Positions 7,336 to 14,204 of a stretch of 64,000 bases of DNA are shown one piece after another. The DNA comes from Rheinheimera pacifica (lineage in GTDB: Bacteria > Pseudomonadota > Gammaproteobacteria > Enterobacterales > Alteromonadaceae): the NCBI RefSeq assembly GCF_024809855.1, contig NZ_JANUEM010000005.1:1-64000 (forward strand), written 5' to 3'. A model generated the notes under the pieces. It was not told the DNA's origin, ran no database searches, and saw only the letters and a program-made list of their open reading frames with translations. Position numbers and translations under genes: made by a program. Each line of letters begins with the position of its first letter. The first letter of the stretch is position 1.

Positions 7336-9651
7336 ATGTTGATTTTATTAATATTGATTGTCACCTTGGCAATTATCTTCGGCGTTGCAGATATTCGCCG
7401 TAATTTAATTACCAAACCTGTCTTTGCCATGTTTAAAAGAATTCTGCCGCCACTGTCAGATACCGAACGCGAAGCGATGGAGGCTGGCGATGTATGGTGG
7501 GATGGTGATCTGTTTCAGGGTAAGCCTGACTGGCAAAAACTGCATAGTTTTCCTAAAGCTGAGCTCAATACTGATGAACAGGCCTTTATGGACAATCAGG
7601 TAGAAACCCTGCTGAAAATGCTCGATGACTACAAAATTGTGCAGGAACAACGTGATTTGCCTGCCGAGGTATGGGATTTCTTAAAACGTGAAGGTTTCTT
7701 CGCGATGATTATTCCTAAATCTTATGGTGGCCGCGAGTTTTCAGCCATTGCAAACTCAACCATAGTATCGCGCATTGCTACCCGCAGTTTAACTGCCGCT
7801 GTAACGGTAATGGTGCCTAATTCTTTAGGCCCCGGCGAGCTGCTCATGCACTACGGTACGCAGCAGCAGAAAGACTTCTGGTTACCCGCTTTAGCCAATG
7901 GTACCGATGTTCCCTGTTTTGCCCTGACTGGGCCTGAGGCAGGCTCTGACGCGGGTGGCATTCCAGACACCGGCGTGGTGTGCAAAGGGGAGTTTGAAGG
8001 TAAAGAAGTCGTTGGTATTCGTCTGAACTGGGATAAACGTTATATTACATTGGCGCCGGTGGCAACAGTACTGGGCTTGGCCTTTAAGCTGTATGATCCG
8101 GATAACTTAATAGGTAACAAGGAAGATCTGGGTATTACCTGTGCCCTTATTCCTACCAGCCATAAAGGTGTTGAAATCGGCGATCGCCATTTCCCGATGA
8201 ATATGGCATTTATGAACGGTACTACTTACGGTAAAGATGTGTTTATTCCGCTGGAGTGGATTATCGGCGGGCCAGATTACGCCGGCCGTGGCTGGCGGAT
8301 GCTAGTAGAGTGTTTATCTGCAGGGCGGGGTATCAGCCTGCCTGCATTAGCTACTGCTACCGGGCACCTGGCCGCGCGAATGACCGGGGCTTATGGCTAT
8401 GTGCGCCAACAGTTTGGCTTATCAATTGGTAAGTTTGAAGGTGTGCAGGAGTCTCTTGCCCGTATCGGCGGTTTTACTTACAGCCTTGAGGCGATGCGGG
8501 TGATGACTGCCGGTGCTATTGATATGAACTTAAGCCCAAGCGTGGTAACTGCCATCGCCAAGTATCATATGACAGAGATGTCACGTACCCTGATGAATGA
8601 TGCCTTTGACATTCATGCCGGCCGTGCTATTCAGATAGGCCCTAAAAACTACCTGGCTCATGGTTACATGGGCATTCCGATTTCCATCACGGTAGAGGGT
8701 GCGAATATTCTGACCCGCAACCTGATGATTTTCGGGCAGGGCGCAACGCGTTGTCACCCTTATGTACTGGCTGAGCTGGAAGCAGCAGCAAACCCGGATG
8801 CAGAGCAAGGTTTAAAGCAATTTGATAACCTGTTGCTAAAGCATGTTGGTTTTGCCATTGGTAATACCTTTGGTGCTCTGTGGCAGGGGCTGACGGCAGG
8901 TGCATTTAACACTGCACCGGTATCTGGTGAAACCGCCAAATACTATAGACAGTTAAGCCGCATGAGCCGTGGCCTGGCATTAAGTGCCGATTTTTCGATG
9001 TTGATCTTGGGTGGTGAGTTAAAACGCCGCGAAATGCTCTCAGCGCGCTTAGGTGATGTATTAAGCCAGCTGTATATTGCTTCAGCTGTGTTGAAATTTT
9101 ATGAAGACAATGGTCGCCAGCAATGTGATCTGCCATTTGTACATTACAGCCTACAGCGGGCGCTGTTTGAAATCGGCCGGGCTTTTGATGGCTTTTTTGC
9201 CAACTTTCCCAACCGTTTTGTTGCCGGGGTATTACGCATACTGGTATTCCCGTTTGGTATCGGTTACAAAATGCCTGATGACGAGACCGCAATTCAGATC
9301 TGTGAAGCAATGTCCAAACCTGGTGTGGTGCGGGATCGTTTAACTCATCTGTGCTACATCGGCGAGGGAGAAGACGATGCAACGGGCTTAATGGAAAGTG
9401 CTTTTGTTGCCATGTATGAAGCGCAACCTGTAATGAAGAAAATTTATCAGGCCCAGCGTGACGGTAAGCTGCCACGTAAACAACCTTTGGAGCAAACTAT
9501 TGAGCAGGCCTTGCTGGCGGAAGTGATCAGCGACACGGAATCGAAACAGCTATTAAAAATGAACGCTCTGCGGTTTAGTGCCATCAGTGTGGATAGCTTT
9601 AAGGCCGGTGAGTTGGAAAGCCGGGCTTTAACCTCAGCTGACGCCGTCTAA
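7336..9651 (+). CDS. fadE: FadE-type acyl-CoA dehydrogenase
   Basis: Catalyses the first oxidative step of fatty-acid beta-oxidation, with FAD. At 771 residues it has the long architecture of E. coli FadE (about 814) rather than the short dehydrogenases. It opens with a membrane segment (MLILLILIVTLAIIFGV), followed by the acyl-CoA dehydrogenase N-terminal, middle (CFALTGPEAGSDAGG) and C-terminal domains, then the DUF1974 extension typical of FadE. ITVEGANILTRNLMIFGQG holds the catalytic-Glu motif. AAAGGA precedes the ATG. It is co-transcribed with psrA and ends at a strong terminator. Confidence 0.95.
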   Translation: MLILLILIVTLAIIFGVADIRRNLITKPVFAMFKRILPPLSDTEREAMEAGDVWWDGDLFQGKPDWQKLHSFPKAELNTDEQAFMDNQVETLLKMLDDYKIVQEQRDLPAEVWDFLKREGFFAMIIPKSYGGREFSAIANSTIVSRIATRSLTAAVTVMVPNSLGPGELLMHYGTQQQKDFWLPALANGTDVPCFALTGPEAGSDAGGIPDTGVVCKGEFEGKEVVGIRLNWDKRYITLAPVATVLGLAFKLYDPDNLIGNKEDLGITCALIPTSHKGVEIGDRHFPMNMAFMNGTTYGKDVFIPLEWIIGGPDYAGRGWRMLVECLSAGRGISLPALATATGHLAARMTGAYGYVRQQFGLSIGKFEGVQESLARIGGFTYSLEAMRVMTAGAIDMNLSPSVVTAIAKYHMTEMSRTLMNDAFDIHAGRAIQIGPKNYLAHGYMGIPISITVEGANILTRNLMIFGQGATRCHPYVLAELEAAANPDAEQGLKQFDNLLLKHVGFAIGNTFGALWQGLTAGAFNTAPVSGETAKYYRQLSRMSRGLALSADFSMLILGGELKRREMLSARLGDVLSQLYIASAVLKFYEDNGRQQCDLPFVHYSLQRALFEIGRAFDGFFANFPNRFVAGVLRILVFPFGIGYKMPDDETAIQICEAMSKPGVVRDRLTHLCYIGEGEDDATGLMESAFVAMYEAQPVMKKIYQAQRDGKLPRKQPLEQTIEQALLAEVISDTESKQLLKMNALRFSAISVDSFKAGELESRALTSADAV

Positions 9652-9667
9652 ACAACTTGCTACACTA

Positions 9668-9707
9668 AAACGCCGACAGAGCCTGAAGCTGTGTCGGCGT
9701 TTTTTTA
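9668..9707 (+). terminator. Rho-independent terminator after fadE
   Basis: An eleven-base stem (9668-9678 with 9692-9702, AAACGCCGACA/TGTCGGCGTTT) leads into a run of T residues, 17 bases after the fadE stop. Confidence 0.9.
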
Positions 9708-9725
9708 TTGCTTTAAGGAGCTGTT

Positions 9726-10223
9726 ATGTCTGATAAAATTCATTTACGTTTAGCCACACCGCAAGATGTTCCTATTATATTAACTTTTATTCAAGGGCTG
9801 GCAGAATATGAAAGGCTGTCAGATCAGGTTGTCGCTACTGAAGAAAAACTACAACAGACTTTATTTGGTCACAAAGCTTATGCTGAGGTAGTTATTGCAG
9901 AATATGATAGCAAGGCTGCAGGTTTTGCATTGTTCTTTCATAATTATTCAACATTTTTAGCTAAACCAGGTATTTATCTGGAAGATCTGTTTGTACTGCC
10001 CGAGTACCGGGGTAAAGGTTTGGGCCGGGTACTGCTGAGTTATCTGGCTAAACTTGCTGTTGAGCGTGACTGTGGCCGTCTTGAGTGGTCGGTATTAGAT
10101 TGGAATCAGCCAGCGATAGATTTTTACCAGGCGCAGGGGGCCACTATGCTGCATGATTGGCGGATAAACCGGGTTACTGGTGTATCGCTACAGCAACTGG
10201 CGGCCAAACATACGGTTAGTTAA
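9726..10223 (+). CDS. GNAT family N-acetyltransferase, SSAT-like
   Basis: A 165-residue single-domain acetyltransferase. The acetyl-CoA motif is LPEYRGKGLGRVLLSYL, preceded by YLEDLFV and followed by VLDWNQPAIDFYQAQGA. This arrangement resembles the spermidine/spermine and thialysine acetyltransferase branch of GNATs, so a small amine or amino acid is the probable substrate. AAGGAG stands ahead of the ATG. It stands alone between the fadE terminator and the exosortase-associated acyltransferase. Confidence 0.85.
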   Translation: MSDKIHLRLATPQDVPIILTFIQGLAEYERLSDQVVATEEKLQQTLFGHKAYAEVVIAEYDSKAAGFALFFHNYSTFLAKPGIYLEDLFVLPEYRGKGLGRVLLSYLAKLAVERDCGRLEWSVLDWNQPAIDFYQAQGATMLHDWRINRVTGVSLQQLAAKHTVS

Positions 10224-10357
10224 TATTATTGTGAACGTAATGTGATTCTGAATGGCGAGACATATCAAATTTGCATTGTTAGATAATTTTACTATGTAAA
10301 ACAAACAAAGAGTGGCTACTATATTTACTGAATCTAATGTATTAACTGGATATCATC

Positions 10358-11140
10358 ATGGATTGTGTTAGCCTGGCCGACAACTTTAGGCAGTATTTTG
10401 AAATTAAGTTTGCTGCTTCAACAGCGTTACGGGAAGAGTCTTTTAAGATCAGACACTCAGTTTACTGCGAAGAACTGGGCTGGGAGCCGTTGCGTGAAAA
10501 TGGTATGGAAACAGATGAGTGTGACGACTACTCTTTTGCTTTGCTGTTGGTGCATAAAAGAACGGGCCAGTATGCCGGCACCGCCAGGCTGGTGATTCCT
10601 CCGGCACAGAATCCATCGTGTCAGCTGCCGTTTGAACAGCACTGTTTATCTTCAGTCAGAGCCGATTTAATTGACCTGTCTAAGTTTGAACGCGGATCAT
10701 TCAGTGAAATTTCCCGGCTTGCTGTGCCAGAGGCATTCCGCCGCCGTTTAGGTGAAAAAAATACGCCTTATGTGATTAATGAGATTAATCTGGAAAAAGA
10801 TGTATTTTCAGAAGAAGAACGCAGGAATTTTCCTAATATTGCCATAGGCTTGTATCTGAGCGTTATAGCACTGGTGCAAATGTGTCATCACAAGGCAATG
10901 TTCGTTGTGGTAGAACCCAGGCTAAAGAAACGCCTTGAGCGGCTGGGGCTGGCGTTTGAGCAAATTGGCGATGAAATGGATTATCACGGTACCCGTGCAT
11001 TGTTTTACCTTCCTGAGCATAAGTACATTTCAGCACTTAATCCGGAAATTCTACAGCTGTTTGACATGCTCAAAAGCCAGTTAGCTCCGCAATTGAGGCT
11101 TTATCCTTATTTAATCCGGCAAGAAGGAATAATCGCATGA
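10358..11140 (+). CDS. PEP-CTERM/exosortase system-associated acyltransferase (LuxI-like GNAT fold)
   Basis: A 260-residue protein that I recognise as the exosortase-associated acyltransferase family (TIGR03694 type), distantly related to autoinducer synthases and N-acyl amino acid synthases. Signatures are REESFKIRHSVYCEELGWEP near the N-terminus, YAGTARLVIP, and FSEISRLAVPEAFRRR, which parallel the R-x-x-V-F/Y and E-(I/V)-S-R elements of LuxI proteins. The family probably transfers a fatty acyl group to an amino compound; the product is unknown. The stop overlaps the next start (ATGA), so it is coupled to the ThiF-nitroreductase protein. The 134-bp leader shows only a weak -35/-10 pair (TTGCAT, TATGTA). 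Confidence 0.85.
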   Translation: MDCVSLADNFRQYFEIKFAASTALREESFKIRHSVYCEELGWEPLRENGMETDECDDYSFALLLVHKRTGQYAGTARLVIPPAQNPSCQLPFEQHCLSSVRADLIDLSKFERGSFSEISRLAVPEAFRRRLGEKNTPYVINEINLEKDVFSEEERRNFPNIAIGLYLSVIALVQMCHHKAMFVVVEPRLKKRLERLGLAFEQIGDEMDYHGTRALFYLPEHKYISALNPEILQLFDMLKSQLAPQLRLYPYLIRQEGIIA

Positions 11141-13101
11141 TTTCAGCCGACTTTGACTATTACAAAGCATTTTCGCGCAATATTGGCTGGCTTACTTTAG
11201 CAGAGCAGCAACTGCTGGCCAGCAAGCGTGTGGCAATTGCCGGTATGGGAGGGGTTGGGGGAGCACATTTACTAACGCTGGCCCGGCTTGGGGTGGGCCG
11301 GTTTCATCTGGCAGATTTTGACAGTTTCGATATTGAAAACTTTAATCGCCAGGCTGGCGCCAGGTTATCCTCTGTTGGCCAGAAAAAGCTCGATACGCTG
11401 GTGGCAATGGCGCTGGATATTAACCCGGATCTGGACATTACTACTTTCGCAGACGGTGTGACTGAAGACAATATTGATGCTTTTTTACAGGATGTTGATG
11501 TTTATATTGATGGCCTTGATTTTTTTGCGCTAAAAATCAGAAGCCTGATGTTCAGAAAAGCCTATGATGCGGGTATTCCTGCTGTAACCGCTGCGCCTTT
11601 GGGAATGGGGGTGGCTAACCTGAATTTTTTGCCCGGCAAAATGACATTTGAGCAGTATTTTCTGCTTGATGGCTGTGATGAAAATGAACAGTATTTGCGC
11701 TTTTTTGTTGGCTTATCGCCAGCCAGATTACACAGCGCCTATTTAGTGGTGCCAGAGAGTATTAACTTACCTGAGCGTAAAGGGCCATCTACTATAATGG
11801 CCTGCGAGCTTTGTGCCGGTGTTGCCGCAACACAAGCCTTAAAGCTGATGCTCAATCGTGGGAAAGTTATTGCTGCGCCCAGAAGCTTGCAGTTTGACGC
11901 CTATCGTAATAGCTATAAAGTTAGCTGGCGGCCTTTTGGCAATGCCAATCCGATAAACCGGCTGGCACTTCATCTGGGGCGGAAGTATTTTTTGAATCAG
12001 CCTGCGCAGATAGCACCGAAAACCGCACCGGAGCAAGACCCGCTACGTTATGTATTAGATAAAGCCCGCTGGGCACCGAGCGGTGACAATGCCCAATGTT
12101 GGCGTTTTCGGCCAACATCAGCATTAAGTTGCGACATTCTGGGTAACGATACCCGCCACGATGTAGTGTACGATTTAAATGGCTTTGCCAGCAATATGGC
12201 ACATGGTGCTTTGCTGGAAACGGCCCGTATTGCCGCCTCAGAACGTGGTTACCGCCTCGATATCACTGATATTGACCGTTCAGCACCAGAGCATCCGGTA
12301 TACAAGGTGGCGCTGGTGCCGGATGACACTATTGTGGCTGATGTGCTGGCGCCTTACATTGAAACCCGAACTGTACAACGCCGGCCGATGGGAACCACTG
12401 CATTAAGCGCAGAAGAAAAGCGCCAGCTTGAAATGGCCTTACCACCTGGCTTTGCAGTGCACTGGTTTGAAAGTACAGCAGAGCGCTGGACTATTGCTAA
12501 GTTGCTATATGGTAATGCTTACACCCGGCTAATAATGAAAGAGGGCTATGATGTACATAGCAAAATCATTGATTGGGGTAAGCGGTTCAGCATAGATAAA
12601 ATTCCTGAGCAGGCTCTGGGAGTGGATGCAGCCACGGCAAAACTGATGAAATGGGCGCTGACAAGTTGGGAGCGCTTTGAGTTTATGGCTAAGTATATGG
12701 GGGGGACCATTGCCCCCAGATTGCAGCTGGATTTATTACCGGCATTACGCTGTAGCGCACATTTTGTGCTGTATAGCACTGCTGAGGCGCCACTAACATT
12801 AGAGCAGCAAGTTGCAGCCGGTAGTGCTTTACAGCGTTTTTGGCTAACTGCAGCCAGATTAAAATTAGGTTTTCAGCCTGAGCAGACACCGGTTATTTTT
12901 TCCGGTTATTTGCGCGATAATCTGCAATTTACTACTAACCAGCAGGCTTTTGACAATGCTATCGCGATGGACAAAAAACTGGCTGCGTTGTTACCGCCAC
13001 AGGTATTTGCCAACAAGGTGTTTTTTGGCCGACTGGGTCGTAGCGAGCAACCGGCTTCGCGCTCGTTGCGGTTTAGCCTGGAACAATTATTGGTAGAGTA
13101 A
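11137..13101 (+). CDS. ThiF-type E1 adenylating domain fused to a nitroreductase domain
   Basis: A two-domain protein of 654 residues. Residues about 10-270 are a ThiF/MoeB/E1-like adenylation domain: GMGGVGG (36-42) for ATP, acidic residues Asp60/Asp62, the arginine-finger motif NFNRQ (68-72), YIDGLDFF, and a Cys pair in MACELCAG (222, 225). Residues about 300-650 form a nitroreductase/FMN domain beginning ARWAPSGDNAQCWRF and ending with the FMN-contact pattern GRLGRSEQPASRSLR. E1-like enzymes adenylate a carboxylate, and nitroreductase-fold partners can oxidise or reduce the product. It starts inside the stop of the acyltransferase gene, so the two probably act on one small molecule. The product is unknown. 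Confidence 0.85.
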   Translation: MISADFDYYKAFSRNIGWLTLAEQQLLASKRVAIAGMGGVGGAHLLTLARLGVGRFHLADFDSFDIENFNRQAGARLSSVGQKKLDTLVAMALDINPDLDITTFADGVTEDNIDAFLQDVDVYIDGLDFFALKIRSLMFRKAYDAGIPAVTAAPLGMGVANLNFLPGKMTFEQYFLLDGCDENEQYLRFFVGLSPARLHSAYLVVPESINLPERKGPSTIMACELCAGVAATQALKLMLNRGKVIAAPRSLQFDAYRNSYKVSWRPFGNANPINRLALHLGRKYFLNQPAQIAPKTAPEQDPLRYVLDKARWAPSGDNAQCWRFRPTSALSCDILGNDTRHDVVYDLNGFASNMAHGALLETARIAASERGYRLDITDIDRSAPEHPVYKVALVPDDTIVADVLAPYIETRTVQRRPMGTTALSAEEKRQLEMALPPGFAVHWFESTAERWTIAKLLYGNAYTRLIMKEGYDVHSKIIDWGKRFSIDKIPEQALGVDAATAKLMKWALTSWERFEFMAKYMGGTIAPRLQLDLLPALRCSAHFVLYSTAEAPLTLEQQVAAGSALQRFWLTAARLKLGFQPEQTPVIFSGYLRDNLQFTTNQQAFDNAIAMDKKLAALLPPQVFANKVFFGRLGRSEQPASRSLRFSLEQLLVE

Positions 13102-13158
13102 AGCCGGGATACAACAAAAAAACGCTTAGTTAGCAGGCACAGCATAAAAGACAATAAA

Positions 13159-13184
13159 AAAGGGCATCATCAGATGCCCTTTCT
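13159..13184. terminator. Bidirectional terminator between convergent genes
   Basis: A perfect ten-base stem (13159-13168 with 13173-13182, AAAGGGCATC/GATGCCCTTT) with a four-base loop lies between the ThiF-nitroreductase gene and the convergent PEP-CTERM gene. Confidence 0.85.
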
Positions 13185-13200
13185 AATTAGCCTTGATAAA

Positions 13201-13962
13201 TCAGGCTTTGTTACGACGGTTCAGGCGTAAACCTAACAGACCTAAACCTAACAAGGCTAAGCTTGCTGGCTCTGGTACAGTAAAGGTTTGGTTACCATCG
13301 TGACGGATTTGGAATTCCTGGGTAGAACCTGGAACGCCGTTATAGTTTGGTGATAAACCAATAATGTTTTGCACAGTAACAATCAGTTGTGAATACACAG
13401 CATTGTTGCCAGCGATATCATTACCGTTGTAGTAGAAGTAACCTGGGTTAGCGTTAAATTTCATGGTGATATCACATGCACCAACACCGGCAACACTAGT
13501 CATACAGCTGCCGCTTGCCAGAGAGAAAGTACCTAAAGCAGTCGCGGTACCTGCATCATAAGCACCGTTTACAGTAGTGTCAGCCCATAAAGTGGCAGAA
13601 CCACCGGCAAATAAAACCTGTATTAAACCGCCAAAATCAGGGAAGGCTTCTGCTGTACCATTAAATTCATAGTCCAGAAATACTTCGTATGCTGATGGTA
13701 AAAAGTTTGGCATACCTGTTTGTTTGAAGTTAACCATTAATGTCTGGCCAAACTCCATAAAATCGTCCTGACCACCAAAAATTGAACCATTGCCGTTAGT
13801 GTCAGTTTGTTCAACATTCGCCAGATCCGGATCCCAGTCAATTTCGTTGAACATGGTAGAACCTGTACCGCCAAATGAGCTGTCGTCAAATGTAATTACT
13901 GACGCGCTGGCGTTAAAAGCCGTTGCTCCAGCTAGAACTAGTCCTGCAAGTAATTTTTTCAT
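13201..13962 (-). CDS. PEP-CTERM sorting domain protein (exosortase substrate)
   Basis: A secreted protein of 253 residues. The N-terminus (MKKLLAGLVLAGATAFNASA) is a Sec signal peptide. The C-terminus carries a complete PEP-CTERM signal: the VPEP motif, then a Leu/Gly-rich membrane segment (LALLGLGLLGL), then a basic tail (RLNRRNKA). XrtA should cleave near this motif. The mature part is Gly/Asn/Asp-rich, resembles no enzyme I know, and contains one nearby Cys pair (SCMTSVAGVGAC) that could form a disulfide. The ATG at 13962 has AAGGA at seven bases; an ATG two codons upstream abuts the ribosome-binding site. A sigma-54-type promoter lies upstream. Confidence 0.9.
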   Translation of the reverse strand: MKKLLAGLVLAGATAFNASASVITFDDSSFGGTGSTMFNEIDWDPDLANVEQTDTNGNGSIFGGQDDFMEFGQTLMVNFKQTGMPNFLPSAYEVFLDYEFNGTAEAFPDFGGLIQVLFAGGSATLWADTTVNGAYDAGTATALGTFSLASGSCMTSVAGVGACDITMKFNANPGYFYYNGNDIAGNNAVYSQLIVTVQNIIGLSPNYNGVPGSTQEFQIRHDGNQTFTVPEPASLALLGLGLLGLRLNRRNKA

Positions 13963-14040
13963 TTTCATTTCCTTAGTGAAGTTTCCACACAAGTCTGTTG
14001 GGTTGTCCTGCAGACTTATCCTCAAGCAATCGACTTATGT

Positions 14041-14060
14041 ATAAGCACTTTTGGTGCCAA
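14041..14060 (-). promoter_or_regulatory. Sigma-54 (RpoN) -24/-12 promoter for the PEP-CTERM gene
   Basis: Read on the minus strand, TTGGCACCAAAAGTGCTTAT matches the RpoN consensus TGGCAC-N5-TTGC at most positions. The invariant GG (14058-14057) and GC (14046-14045) are ten bases apart, as required. Transcription should start near 14033, about 70 bases ahead of the start codon. Published work on floc-forming bacteria places PEP-CTERM genes under RpoN with the PrsK/PrsR two-component system; neither prsK nor prsR is in this window. Confidence 0.65.
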
Positions 14061-14170
14061 CTTTTTTTATTGTTATTTATTAGCGGGTTATGTGCTTGGT
14101 GGTGGAGTTTAAAACTAAGGTTGTAAAATTACATGACAGTGGCAGAGCTATCGTATGAAGGGAAGGGAGA

Positions 14171-14198
14171 AGCTGTGCTGCGTTGCTGCAGCACAGCT
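14171..14198. terminator. GC-rich stem-loop after prsT
   Basis: A ten-base stem (14171-14180 with 14189-14198, AGCTGTGCTG/CAGCACAGCT) lies seven bases beyond the prsT stop. The tract that follows in the transcript is pyrimidine-rich but not a clean U run, so it may be a weak terminator or a 3'-end stabiliser. Confidence 0.5.
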
Positions 14199-14204
14199 GT
14201 GTTA

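Noticed and set aside
8906-9475. 189-residue minus-strand open frame inside fadE
   Set aside because: It is antisense to conserved FadE sequence, with no family features or ribosome-binding site.
10224-10357. Regulatory RNA or c-di-GMP riboswitch ahead of the acyltransferase
   Set aside because: No conserved GEMM-type core or stable multi-stem fold was seen.
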